Assembly (NCBI GenBank): GCA_029582155.1
Contig: CM055906.1
Span: forward strand, 13,533,388-13,597,387
Direction: 5' to 3'
Source of the DNA: Panopea generosa
Lineage: Eukaryota > Mollusca > Bivalvia > Adapedonta > Hiatellidae
Length of the DNA stretch: 64,000 nt
Numbering within the stretch: the first letter of the stretch is position 1; every line of letters starts with the position of its first letter. The notes beneath the pieces are model-generated. The model saw only the letters and a program-made list of their open reading frames with translations. It was not told where the DNA came from and ran no database searches. This document shows positions 35,871 through 47,324 of the stretch, piece by piece. A program made the position numbers and the translations under genes.

Positions 35871-38300
35871 TAAAAATAAGGATGGTCTGTCAATATCTCA
35901 GACTAAATAAATATACAAAAATGCAAAAAGATAAGAAATGAAAGTGTTCAGGTGAAAAGTTATACATTGTTTGCTTGCGGTAAATATGCATAATCTTTGC
36001 TCACGAAATTACTTCTTATATCATATCTTAATTTTTTTAAAGTGTTTTAACTTTTACACCACGTGCAGATATATGTATTGCGAAATTGACATAACGTCTT
36101 TGTAATATAATGCTATGAAGTATGGAGGGAAGAGGTGCACCCATAAACCTGGTTTACGGTTCCCATCAGATATTTTGCAGTGACTATTCTAAGTCATTGG
36201 AAAATATTATTTTGATAATCGATGTTTATATAATATATATATCGTTGCTGCCAGTGCCACGCCCTTATCAACGATCATTTTGTAAAAAGATTGCAAACTT
36301 TCTTCCAGTCATCCTTCGCTTTTTTAAGAAATGGTATTAGAGTTTTAAGTGTGTTATGACCTTTATTCTGTAACGAATAAACAAATACCTATGAGATGTT
36401 CTCGGCAACGTTCAACGTACGTTTTTTTTTGTTTTTTTTTTTTTGCTTCCTTAATCACAACGACGAATTTCCTTCATCGACTTGGTATTGTTTAACCGGT
36501 CGGTGTATTCGATAGAATTTTAAGTCCACATCATTTCTTGTGTAATTCTGGTTTGTTGCTGAAAAACAGTTAATGTAGATGATTATTTATTGTATTTTGG
36601 TGAGTTAAAAATCGGTTGCTTCGGTTTCATCTATTTCTGGTTAACGTTTCTATTGTGTTTTGAAACTTGCACATCAAAACCCAACCACAGTCTATTTACT
36701 TTTATATATAAGTCATTACTTTCTTGTCAAAATAGGATATACATATTTACCAATGAGCTCAAATATGAATACAGATCAAATGATAGTTAGAAAGATATTT
36801 TGTTATAATACTGAAAATATTTTTTAGGTCAAATAGATGATGATCTATGGATATTTTCTCAGTTTAGTTGGTTATGACATCATTGTATACGATTTTATTT
36901 CTTTTATATTGAAGTTTTTTTTATATATTATACCAACACATTAAAGACCCATCAAACACATGATCCTCGCTGTTATGTTAGTTACAAAAAAAGTAGTCCA
37001 CATAATGTAGCATTAAACCATTTGAAACAAAATATATGAAAGACAGATGCAATTTGTTTTTTAATAAACCAAACAACCTAGAAATAAAGACACGGACAAA
37101 CAACAAAACACGGGTTGTCTCATTTGTACTTTTGAGAAAACCCCTATATAATGTGTCTCTGACCAAATCACGTTAACACAGCGCACCATTTTGAAACAAC
37201 CCAACATAATATGTTTTTAAACAAATCGTGTGAACACTGCAAAAATCGAACAAGTGGTGTTATAAAACCTAATATTTTGTATGTTTTTTGTCATAATAGA
37301 TAATACTTTATATGTGTCAGGCATATTAAAAGTTCTGATTTTAAAGTGAATGAATAAAAAAACGAAAAAAAACAAAAACATTCCTAAACGTCAATAAAAA
37401 TGAGAGCGTTGGACATTGCGTAAGTTTAGATCGATATTTTGAATAAACAAAGCATGTATACTTCCTTTATAAAGTATGTCAGCCTTTATTTTATTGATGT
37501 AAATAATTTCGAATCAAACGTCAATCTGAAATCGTGGTTTTGAGCCCACAATTTCATTTTTTTTTCTTTATTGTACGAAAACAAATGGCAGCCATATTAA
37601 TCGTCGCTTGGGATGGTGAAGGGTACTATTTTACTACTGCCCAGAGTAGTCGTCTGCATTTCAAGTCATTTTAGTTGAAATTTAAAGCTTTGCCTGCCGT
37701 ATATTTGAAGTGTTTTGCTCTCTGTTTGATAGATTGAACGAACAGAAATCGCAATAAAATCAAATTTGAATCTCTACGTCCTCTGCTATGGCAAAAACAC
37801 TTTGAAACAAGTTGTGACTATTTTATCGATTGGAGGAATTGAAATCCCCTTCAACAGTATAAGTTAATAGAACAAAATCATAAATGCCCCACCTGGTCAC
37901 TATAGAAGACATTGCTACGCTTGCCTTACAGAAATAGCTTAACGTTGAGCTGGAAAAGCAATATTAGCTTAACATCAGGAAACTTTTGTTATTTGCCTTT
38001 ATCACTTTAGATTAAATCTGAATAGCTGAATACATATAAAAACCGGTATGTTTTAAAATATACGAGTATGATTAAACGTTTGGCATGTAAAGCATAATTA
38101 CCTAATTAACGTTCAATTCAGAGTATTTCACATTTCAAGACTGTCCTCAATCAAGTAAAATAACAAGAGAGAATGTAAAAAATATGGTTTAGCAAAAATA
38201 TTAATTAAATTGATATGGGATATAAAATTAAAATCAGGACAATTGGTCACTAAAATACATTATATAAGTGGGTGTAATAATTTTTTTCTCAGAACAATAG
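35871..38300 (+). repeat. Repeat-unit continuation (lambda, mu) with non-coding DNA
   Basis: 36530-36800 matches module lambda at 835-1015 (ctggttaacgtttctattg, tgttttgaaacttgcaca). 38190-38300 matches module mu (aaaatcaggacaattggtca, taaaatacattat). Between them no gene is seen; T-runs lie at 36422-36445 and 37557-37568. The segment 36930-37430 has many aaca-rich words but no clear repeat. Confidence 0.5.
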
Positions 38301-38545
38301 CGCTATGTTTTACTGTATACTTCTACCATTTGTAATTACCACCTTTGACAAATATGGTGGACGTGTTTTTTTAGCTCCGAGAAAAGTCAACAAAATATTA
38401 CCAAACGAAATGTAGTTTGTGTTAATCATTACGTTTTGTCAGCTTAAAATAATACATAAGATGGACTTGTACAATACTGTGACAACAGTGGATATATTGC
38501 TCAGATGGGAAGATATTTTAATTGTGCACTTGTGAAAAAATCTTG

Positions 38546-39190
38546 ATGACAAAGAAAAAAAACGGCGGGAAAAAATCGGAGACGTCGCCATATACAATTG
38601 ACACTCAACCGGAGAAGCGTGCACACTGGAATCCGAGGACATTAAATAGAAACAAACATAAATTGAAAATATGTTAAAAACTGAAACAGCTAAAAATGCA
38701 GAAATTCAAAAGGCATACAGTAAGCTGCAATCTGATAATGCCCGTCTTTCGAAAGACATGATTGATATGCAGTCGCGATCCATGAGGGACAATCTTTTAT
38801 TTTTCAATTTTGATGAAATATCCAACCATCAGGAACGTGCAAACGAGAACTGTACTCAGAAAATCACAGTCTTCATAAAATCAACTCTCGATATACCGGA
38901 TGCTGATACCATCAAGATCGACCGTGCTCACCGTATCGGCCATTTCCAAGCGCGGAAAAACGCTCAGTCGTGGTCAAATTCAATTACCATCAGGACAAGC
39001 TACGTATAAAACAAACGTCATTTGACAAACTGAAGGACTCAGTCATCGAAATTAGCGACCAGTACCCAAAAGCAATCCAGGAACGCAGAAAAAAAACTGA
39101 TTCCAATCATGATTAAGGCAAAATCTAAAAACAAAAAGGCTGTATTAGCCTATGACAAACTTTAAATTAACGGTTCTTTGTACAGAGCGG
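38546..39190 (+). pseudogene. LINE-A ORF1 (nucleic-acid-binding protein), frameshifted
   Basis: ORF1 proteins of this type bind the element RNA and form trimers. The likely start is ATG at 38546 (MTKKKNGGKKSETS, basic N-terminus). After a frame change near 38665 the frame reads a coiled-coil-like KNAEIQKAYSKLQSDNARLS and then MQSRSMRDNLLFFNFDE, the opening of the RNA-recognition domain. DRAHRIG lies at about 38922-38942. Near 38965 the frame shifts again to VVVKFNYHQDKLRIKQT, and near 39090 to LIPIMIKAKSKNKKAV ending in YDKL, a stop, then INGSLYR, all typical of the ORF1 C-terminal domain. It shows the L1-type ORF1 layout but is non-functional. Confidence 0.85.
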
Positions 39191-39879
39191 ACAATTTTAC
39201 AGATGCCTAGGACGGACCCAAGGAAAGTTGAAATTCCTACTCTGGAATGAACAGGGGATTAAACAAAAACTGTCAGACTGTGATTTCTTAAACTTTGTAA
39301 ATAAGTATGATATTTTGCTTTCAATTGAAACTTGAAATTAAAATATTACTTGTGTATATATTGATGGTTATAACGAATTTTCATGTTTTAGACCGAAATC
39401 TAATCGGAAAGCTAAACGTCATAGTGGGGGTATAATTTTATATTACAAGGAAAAATATGAAAATATGATTGAGTTTGTTAATGTAAACTATAACGGTATT
39501 ATATGCTTTAAATTAAGAAAGCAGTTTTTTGGTAGCGCTAACGATCTGTACTTTTGCTCATGTTATATCCCCCCTGAGAGCGCAACTATTTATAAAAATG
39601 CAAACTAAGATCTTTTTGAATATGACTTCTTTAACCAATTAAACACCGATATTGTTAAATATCAATGCTATGGTGATATTTATGTCACAGGTGACTTCAA
39701 CTCCAGAGTAGGTCAACGGTCAGATTTATAAACCGATTCAGCTATTTTGAAACTACGTCATTCTATTTTTAGATGGAACCTTCCGTATTAGAGGTGTTTG
39801 TTGTATGATAGCAGATTTATCTGTTACATAAACTGTTAAATAAACTAGATATCAATATTAAGTGTGTTGCACTATTGTC

Positions 39880-39935
39880 TGTTCTGATAGCGTAGTGGTA
39901 ACACCGAAATGTCGCGAGTTCGAGCTGTAACTATG
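39880..39935 (+). promoter_or_regulatory. tRNA-like A/B boxes in left arm
   Basis: gatagcgtagtggtaacacc resembles an A box and cgcgagttcgagctg a B box, the internal promoter of RNA polymerase III. About 20 bp between them are missing compared with the right arm, so this copy is likely non-functional. Confidence 0.45.
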
Positions 39936-40259
39936 TTGATTTTTTTGGCAATTTAATTTGCCATAATAGTATCAGAGTGTACTGTTTTATTTTTTTTTAT
40001 TTTGTTAGTGTTGGTAGCAACCTCTTCTCTATATACATTGCCAGTATACAGCGTCTCAACACACCTAAGTCAAAATCATTTAAAACAATTCTGTATGATC
40101 GTTGCTTCCAAGTGGCATCCGATGCCGGTGCCGGCTTGCTATTACGGATTATGTACAGCTAACGTTATATACGTGTGTATATGAATATAATTTCCTCCCC
40201 GAACGTTGAGTTTTACACAAAAAACGTTGCATTTTATTAAGTATGTAGTTGTTTTAACG

Positions 40260-40500
40260 GACAATAGTACTTAACAGTCTATCACACTGTGACATGACCG
40301 ATCGCATGAATATCAGTGACCAGCCAGCTTTATATATAAAATTATATGTACATGTGTGTGTGTGTATTTTCAGATAATTTCATATTTAAATTCATTTAAA
40401 AAAAATAAATAAATGGAATCATAAATTCCCGCTCTTCAGTTTCAATACCTCAATATACGTTCATATGTGCATTCGTGCGTGCGTCCGTGCGTGCGTATGT

Positions 40501-40537
<37 letters not shown>

Positions 40538-40763
40538 ATCTTTTATTACACTTGATGTCATTCATATTTACCTGCCATGAATATAATATACCTTAACCAA
40601 CGTTAAAATTGCAAAAAAAAGTTAAAAGGGTATGGCAGTATCTAATATTGAGAAAACTTGTGGCTATACCCTTTTGCCTTCAATTTTATTTGACTTATAT
40701 GCATGATATATATTGTAATTTGTGTTTATATAGCAATAAAATATGTTTAAACTAAAACACGGT
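40260..40763 (+). mobile_element. LINE-B 3' end, 5'-truncated copy
   Basis: Matches 18880-19264: catgaccgatcgcatgaata, cagtgaccagccag, TG runs, a taccttaaccaacgtt block, aaagggtatggc, tacccttttgcctt and the terminal caataaaatatgtttaaact. It is too short to encode protein and is typical of a dead-on-arrival LINE copy. It lies in the middle of the inverted-repeat element. Confidence 0.75.
40468..40534 (+). repeat. (TG)n / GTGC microsatellite
   Basis: TG run preceded by GTGCGTGC-type variants, in the LINE-B 3' UTR copy. A shorter TG run lies at 40352-40365. Confidence 0.9.
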
Positions 40764-40850
40764 TAATATTATGTATCAATACACTCTCATACTATAATGG
40801 CAAATTAAATTGCAAAAATAAAGTCAACATAGAAACGGCTCGAACTCGCG

Positions 40851-40915
40851 ACATTTGGATTGACAGTTCAAACCGTTACCAATACGCTATAACACAGACA
40901 GTAGTACAGCACACT
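40851..40915 (-). promoter_or_regulatory. tRNA-like A/B boxes in right arm (fuller copy)
   Basis: On the minus strand the sequence reads tatagcgtattggtaacggt, then about 25 bases, then cgcgagttcgagccg. Spacing and words fit a tRNA-derived internal promoter better than the left arm does. It may be a relic of a SINE captured in the terminal repeat. Confidence 0.5.
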
Positions 40916-41411
40916 TAATATTGACATCTAGTTTATTTTATAGTTTATGTAACAGATAAATCTGCTATCATACTATAAACACCCCTAATACGGAAGGTTC
41001 CATCTAAAAATAGAATGACGTAGTTTCAAAATAGCTGAATCGGTTTGTAGTCGATAGTATTAATCTTGACCGATATGTTGACATGCCGTCAAGCTATTTC
41101 CTCGTGCCCGGCATACTTGTACGGTATGCCCAGTGAACACGTTTGGCAACAAGCTGTTAAATTTCTGTAAAGAGAATAGCCTAGCTATTGTGAACGGTCA
41201 CCTTGAGCAAGGTAAATTTACCTGCTTTAATTTGATCAGAAATCGAACCGCATCTAGTATTGTGGATTATTTAATTACTGAGTTGAATAATTTTACAAAT
41301 TTATCGAATATGAATGTACTTGATCTAAATGAATTTTCAGATCATTGTCTGATAGAGTTTTCGATTGACTGTGATAAAATAATATTATATAAGACTGATA
41401 ATAACATATGA

Positions 41412-43740
41412 TAAAATCATTTAGAACGATTCAGATTTAAATGATTTTAACATTCTGCATGAAAATAAATATATATTTGATGATATTTGTGATAATTATT
41501 ACAAAACGAGTTGATATTAACGCATGTGTCAATAATTTATCTAGTATTATATATGATATTTCTTTTAATAAAATGGGAGAACATTTAAAATGAATTCAAA
41601 ACATAAAATAAAAATAATCTCCATGGTTTAATGAAACTTGTCGAAATTCCAAAAACAATTTCTAAATGATAAAAGGGTCTTTAAATCTAATCAAAATAAA
41701 GAAAATAGATTCTTATTTTTGAAAAGTAGAAGGGCATTCTGCAATGCAAAAAAGAGAAGCAAAATTCGATTTCTATAAAATCGAAAAAAGTAAATTATCG
41801 TCTCTAAGCAAGCTAGAAAAGAAAAACAGGACATTCTGGAAACATATAAATAAATACTGTCAAATAAGTATTGAGGAAATTAAAAAAAAACTTTCCAGTC
41901 TACAAAGACATAAAAGTCGTGACTTTGAAAATAATGTTGCTGACTTTTTTTATTGATTCTAAAGATTTTATTAGTCCATATTTAAAGAATATTATTAATC
42001 ATATATTTGACTCTGGTATATACCCTGGTGTGTGGTGTAGGGGAGTTATAGTTCATATGCATATAAAAGGAGATAAAACTGACCCTAGTAATTCTCGAAA
42101 ATATTTTTATTGGTTTTACGGAATAGCATTAATCGCTGGTGCGAATCTGAAAATGAATTTAACGCTTCACAATTTAGTTTCATGGATAAACGAAGTACAG
42201 CTGATATTATATTTATTCTTCATTAAATTATTCAAAAGATTTAAGCTAATGATTCCAAACTTTATTGTGCATTCATTAACTACGAAAAGGCTTTTTACAC
42301 CGTTATTAGGGATGCCCTCTGGGATAAACTTACACAATCAGGATTAAGCTGTTAAATGGTTAAAATCATTAAATGTATTTATGAAAACGTTAAATCTTGT
42401 GTAAAAATTTCGTCTAACAGTAATTTATCGGAATTCTTCGATGTTACGCTTGGTTTAAAGCAAGGGGAGCCACTCTCGCCTCTTTTATTTTTACTTTTTA
42501 TTAATGATATTCAGTACAGTATTGACTTTCAAGGTTTGTCTGATCTAAATCAACTGTCTATATACTTGATTTTATTTGCCGATGACATAGCGCTGTTCAC
42601 TACCGACTCAAAAAGTTTACAAACTCAGCTTAATGAAATATCAAACTATTCGCGTCAATGGCGTCTCAAAATAAATGTTGATAATTCAAAAATATATATC
42701 TTCAAGAAAAGAAAACAAATTAATAACTTTGATTCTTTTGTTAACGGGGAACCTATTGAAGTTGTTGACACGTTTTGTTATTAAGGTATAAAATTCACTC
42801 ACACGGGTAACATGGCACACGCTGTAAACGTGTTATCTCAACAAGCGTTGAAGGCTTAAAACAACTTACTATCTGTTTGTGATAGACTAAATCTCGAAAT
42901 TAAAACCAAGTTATCCTTTTTTGACTCGATGGTGGTACCTATTATCTTATATGGGATCGAAGTCTGGGGTATCTATGATTTCAAGGAAGTGGATAAAATT
43001 CATATTCAATTCTGCAAACGTATTTTAGGTGTTTGTCAGCAAACCTCAAATATTGCTGTATTAGGGGAATTAGGAAGATATCCTATGCCAATTATAGCTA
43101 AAGAGAGAGCATTAAATTCTGGACTAAGATTTTTAAAAGCCCAAATTCTATTTTATATAGATCTTTTATTGATCAAAGTGAATCTATCACTGGTAAATGT
43201 TGGGCGAGTAATGTGAAGGGATATTTAGATGGACTAGGATTTGGTGAACTATGGTTAAACTTTAATACTGACATAAATTATCTACCCATGTTTAGACAAA
43301 GAAAACGTGATCAGTATATCCAGAGTTGGAATTCTGGCCTAAATTGGAATATTTTAGGAAATTCAAGAAACAGTTTATTTTTGAAGATTGTTTAGATGAT
43401 ATAAAAAAATAATGCCATTAAAAAACATTTAACATGCCTAAGATTAAGCTCCCACGATTTAGAAATTGAGTCTGGAAGATTTAATAATATAGATAGAGAA
43501 AACAGGCTAATGTAAAATGTGTTCCATGAATGTTGTTGAAACTGAATATTATTTCTTTCTATGTTGCCCAAGATACCATAGCATATTATATTTAAATAGT
43601 TCATCCTGGCCTACAGTTCAGAAATTTTCAAGTACTATGTCAAATAAAAGCAAGAAAAATATTTAAAAATAGGAAAATATGTATCTGAAGCTTTTAAGAT
43701 AAGAAAACTAGCACTAGAACAAGTAAATGATATTAAATAA
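41412..43740 (+). pseudogene. LINE-A ORF2 reverse transcriptase and C-terminal region
   Basis: Copies element RNA into DNA at the nicked target. The linker is very AT-rich and broken (41412-41960). RT begins near 41970 with IFDSGIYPGVWCRGVIVH (usual form IFDSG..P..WS.G.I.PI), then KGDKTDPSNSRK. At 42356-42784 the frame contains LKQGEPLSPLLFLLFINDI and LFADDIALFTT, where the catalytic FADD is intact. A stop follows at 42782-42784, then ILYGIEVWGIYDFKEVDKIH at 42929-43000 and LGELGRYPMPI. The C-terminal LRLSSHDLEIESGRFNNIDR at about 43443-43500 ends at the stop 43738-43740. At least four stops or frame changes are seen. The clade is unresolved. Confidence 0.85.
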
Positions 43741-43921
43741 TGAAATTACTTTACGATCCCTATATAATGTAACTGTTTCTTATACTCAATATGTGTATAG
43801 CTTAATACATAACTTATATGTGAATGATATCTATGATTTTGTTGTGTTTTGTGTCTTGACCATATTTATCTAAAAACTTTGTAAATGGCCAAAGGCAAAT
43901 GTTTGCCGAAATTGCCAATAA

Positions 43922-43945
43922 AATTTGAATTGAATTGAATTGAAA
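43922..43945 (+). repeat. (TTGAA)n LINE-A 3' tail
   Basis: Four GAATT/TTGAA pentamers directly after ccaataaaa. A short-repeat tail in place of poly(A) is common in several LINE groups. Confidence 0.7.
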
Positions 43946-43949
43946 ATTG

Positions 43950-45060
43950 TATAATCAACTATATCAAAATGTTACGAAAAAATAAAAAATAATTGAACAA
44001 ACTCAATACATACTTGATATTTAACAGTCACAAAAGCTAAGCATATGCTTCAGATTCTCCTTGTTACACAAACAAAATGCAGTTTACTGCCTTCAGTATA
44101 AACAATAGTTTACATAACACTTTGTCACAATCTGTTCTAGTGTGTATATTTATCTTTCCATTAAGGGAGGTATAGAATGTAAATATGACACAACATAAGG
44201 TTTAATTCCATTTGACATTTAAAAGAGTTTACCTCCTAGTATTTGAAATAGTTAATTTAAACTACTGTTGATTACCATTATTGAATAATAAATATTGATG
44301 TTTATGGTGCTGCAGTGCTGTCTTTACAGTCATAAAACAAACAGTTTATATATTCATTTTATACTTTCTCATTTCTGTGCTAAGTACAATTCCGTCCGCA
44401 GATAAGGACAGCAGTCTCTATAAAATTTTGCAGATAGTGTTGTTGTCATAAAACACCTTTATAAGTATATGTACTCTCATTCCAATCTATTTCCACAAAA
44501 ATTCTATTATTTATATATAAATAAACTGCTGCCACCTTATGTCAAGCAAACTATTAATCATTTGTATCTGCTAAAGGATAGGAAATTGTATATACAACAA
44601 TGTCAATGAGCTACGAAGTTCTTAAGAGAAAAATTTGAAATTTTGAAAAAGTCATTAAATTCATATACATTATAAGGAATATTTTCCATTTATAAACATC
44701 CTTGATATATTAACTTACATTAAATGTACACAATTTACAAAAAAACAACATATGGATGCACTTACTTGGCACGTGTTACATTCAAATGTTCAACAAGTAC
44801 CTGTTAGATAAATACATTAAACACATAGTGATTTATTCATTACTTGTATGACAGCTCTTTGTTCTTTCTTCATATACTTGATTTTTGTTGTAGAATGCAC
44901 GTCTGTATTGATTGTATGAACAATATAACGAATACATAGCGATACAGTATTATGTTCAGTAATTGTCGTCATCATTGTGTTAACGTGTATGGAAATTTTA
45001 ATAATGCTGTCAATACAAAAAAAAATCGATTAAGTGTTTCGCATTTTGTATTTTATAATG
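43950..45060 (+). repeat. Modules mu (second half), beta-gamma, delta, copy 3
   Basis: Continues the unit interrupted by LINE-A. Shared words are cagtataaacaatagttta, ctgtgctaagtacaattcc, tactctcattccaatctatttcca, ggatgcacttacttggcacg (compare 62632), and gttcagtaattgtcgtcatc with the following attgtgttaa (compare 2972 and 62816). Confidence 0.65.
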
Positions 45061-45224
45061 CTAAACGGCTATTGCCTCTTTATCTAAAAAAGTGTAATGT
45101 CAGATAAACATTTTATTGTTATTTTTTCTTTCAAATGTTGGAGATAATTATTGCCAAAACAATAAATATTTAAGTTGTATTATTATCGGTAGGGACGCCG
45201 CCTTACCGGTACATCCAGTTATTT

Positions 45225-45905
45225 TATAACGAACGTGATTGGGGAATAACGTTAAAGGTGAAATACAATGCTGACGTGTTTGACGTAACTTGAACGCAGT
45301 TGTTTTATTCATCATATCACGTAATATTATTAGTGTCTAACTTGTTGATACATGCGTTATGACCAACAAGGTAGCATAATAGTAAATCATGGTATTGTAT
45401 ATTTTTCAATCTACTTCACTTCATAGCGGTCAGTTGATCATTATTTGATTCAATTTATTCTTATGAATTAATTCATTCTTCAAGTAAACTATTGCCAAAT
45501 GTGTTTGCTGTTTTCTTTTTAAATCACAAAACATTCCGAGAATCTGAACAGTATTTTGTTCACATATATTATTGGGAAATCTCAAGATTGTTCTTATCTC
45601 AACCTAGCATTTTTTCTCTGTATATAATTAGTTTTTATGTTTTTATTGATATTGCTATCACCAGTTAAAGTCTGGTATAATACGATGTAATATTGTATAA
45701 CGAAAGTTTTATCTTATATTGGTTTTTGTTATCATTTGGTTTTAAACTAGTTATGTGATTTATGTGTCTAGCACACTATCGGGTGCACAGTGCTGAAGGA
45801 GGTATATCATTGCAAAGACATTTAGGGTATACCAATTGTATTATTCTTATTGAAAACTTTCAATTTTGTTCTGTCCTATTTAGTTTGCACTCCATTTTCA
45901 GTTAG
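45225..45905 (+). repeat. Module zeta, copy 2
   Basis: Aligns with 6170-6870 over its whole length (gacgtaacttgaacgcagtt, tttttcaatctactt, aaatgtgtttgctgttttct, gagaatctgaa, ttaaactagttatgtgattt). Module epsilon, which lies between delta and zeta in copy 1, is missing or deleted here. Confidence 0.65.
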
Positions 45906-46239
45906 CACCACACACTCGGACATTTCCTTGTGTAGTATATAGCAGTTCTTCAGTTGCCTATATAAAACAAAATCATATGTCTGTTTTACGATATCTCATA
46001 TCTGTTTATATCATAGCATATCTCTGTACAGAAATCAACAATAATATAACAGTTTATACCATACATCCTCCATGAGCACTTCCCATCATGAACCCACAGG
46101 GTAGGGTTTCCTACACTACATTTACCCAAAATGTGCTTTTACTTCAAATACAACATGTCATGACAAAATAGACAATTGATATAAATTCTCAAAATAAGTT
46201 GATTATATAAAATAATATCAAATTTGAATACTAGTGCGA

Positions 46240-46580
46240 GTTTTATGTTAAGATGAACCCTAACAAAAAATTAAGATCGTGTATTACACAACTATTCTCC
46301 GGTTCCCTTCTCGTTGCAATTGAGTTAGGTCGGTATATTGATTTACCAAGAAACTAAAGATTTTGTGAGCAGTGTAATTTAAAAATTGTTCAAGATGAAA
46401 TACATTTCATATTTTGTTGTCCCGAATTTGGGTACTAACGTAAACTTTTTTTAATGCAAAAATTGGTGAATCATGTGACACAAATCATTCCTATCAAAGG
46501 TTAACTTGACACACTATTACAAAGTAAAAGTGTTATAATATCTCTCGCAAAGTTTATAGAAAGCGTGCTTCAAGACTTTT
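46240..46580 (+). pseudogene. Module iota: decayed LINE ORF2 C-terminal end, copy 2
   Basis: The frame from about 46275 reads LRSCITQLFSGSLLVAIELG then RYIDLPRN, a stop, RFCEQCNLKIVQDEIHFIFC. This fits the LINE ORF2 C-terminus: E-x-GR-Y, an R-x-C-x2-C finger half, an acidic D-E pair, then H-F and C. About 90 residues can be followed before stops dominate. It is homologous to 15990-16330, so the LINE fragment was already in the repeat unit when the copies arose. Confidence 0.65.
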
Positions 46581-46589
46581 TTCTTTCGG

Positions 46590-47100
46590 TTATTGCATTG
46601 ATGGATAGATAATTTAAATTATTTATTTCGTTTTTTGTTATTTTAATAAATGATGTCATGTAAGTTTCTTTATTTTTTTGTTGAAGAATATATGTATATA
46701 TTAATAATCCCCTATATAAACAATACTTCTATTACTCCGATGGTTGTGTCCTTTAAGTGCTTCATATGGTGTATTTATTTAAATTAAAACATCCTTGTTA
46801 TATTGTAAATTTATGGTGTTATTTTAGATATATTGACAAATGCTATTTCCTTGTAATGTATACAAATTATATTTTTGTAGTGCTTTGGAACCACGTTGAA
46901 TTCTGCCAAATGTATTTCAGTAAAACACTAAATGTGCATTTGTATTCAGGTAATCTATGCCAGTACCTGTTATCTGCCAATTCATATAATTTTATGTTAT
47001 ATGTAAAAAAGCATGGTATTTCGTGTACGTAGCGCAATACAAAGCAAGCTAAAATGTAATGTAATTGAACTTCCGTTGAACTAATTAATCAACACTATTA
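46590..47100. other. Non-coding; 91-codon frame not supported
   Basis: A + frame at 46757-47032 (Tyr/Leu/Cys-rich) resembles no known family. The words aggtaatctatgccagtacctg near 46950 look superficially like the 31-bp minisatellite unit but occur once. Confidence 0.3.
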
Positions 47101-47102
47101 CC

Positions 47103-47270
47103 AATTACTACTACTTCTATTTCTACTACTACTACTACTACTACAAATGATAAAATAGTAATATTACTACTAATACTTTTACTACATGCATGACATTGTA
47201 CTACTATCACTAATATTACTATTATTACTACTGCTACTACTTCTACTTCTGGACTCATACTTACACTATA
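47103..47270 (+). repeat. (ACT)n imperfect microsatellite
   Basis: Runs of CTA/ACT triplets with interruptions, including tactactactactactacta-type stretches near 47128-47143 and again near 47215-47250. It lies about 55 bp upstream of the Tc1-like relic. Confidence 0.85.
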
Positions 47271-47324
47271 TCAATAACATCTACTAATACTATATAATAT
47301 CTATTTTATACTGTAATATATATA

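Larger units (their letters stand above)
39729..41047 (+). mobile_element. Inverted-repeat element with TA target site, inserted in LINE-A
   Basis: The arms are 39730-39988 and 40778-41046. They start aaaccgattcagctattttg and end with its complement, and they remain similar for about 260 bp (about 90% by eye, apart from a 20-bp gap). A TA is found at 39727-39728 and at 41048-41049, and removing the element plus one TA restores the LINE-A reading frame. The centre has no transposase and contains a LINE-B 3' end. Each arm includes a tRNA-like pair of boxes. It is a non-autonomous DNA element with very long terminal repeats. Confidence 0.8.
39222..41411 (+). pseudogene. LINE-A ORF2 endonuclease domain, split by an insertion
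   Basis: An APE-type endonuclease that nicks target DNA. The frame opens near 39222 with KLKFLLWNEQGIKQKL (usual form LKFLSWNVNGI). It goes on with FVNKYDILLSIET, HSGGIILYYKE and TGDFNSRVGQRSD at about 39689-39727, which carries the GDFN active-site motif. There the 1.3-kb element is inserted. When the insertion and one TA are left out, the frame continues directly into a VDSINLDRYVD segment at 41050. A one-base loss near 41132 shifts to FGNKLLNFCKENSLAIVNG, and FSDHCLIEFSI at about 41335-41367 carries the final SDH motif. Two earlier stops are also present. Confidence 0.85.
38305..43944 (+). mobile_element. LINE-A: long non-LTR retrotransposon, nested and decayed
   Basis: In order it carries ORF1 remnants (38546-39190), endonuclease (39222-39728, resuming 41048-41410), reverse transcriptase and C-terminal region (to 43740) and a 3' end, ccaataaaatttgaattgaa, with repeated TTGAA units. 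The 5' limit is inferred from where similarity to module mu stops; module mu resumes just after 43944. No target duplication could be seen. After removing the 1.3-kb inserted element it is about 4.3 kb, reasonable for a full-length but dead LINE. Confidence 0.8.
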
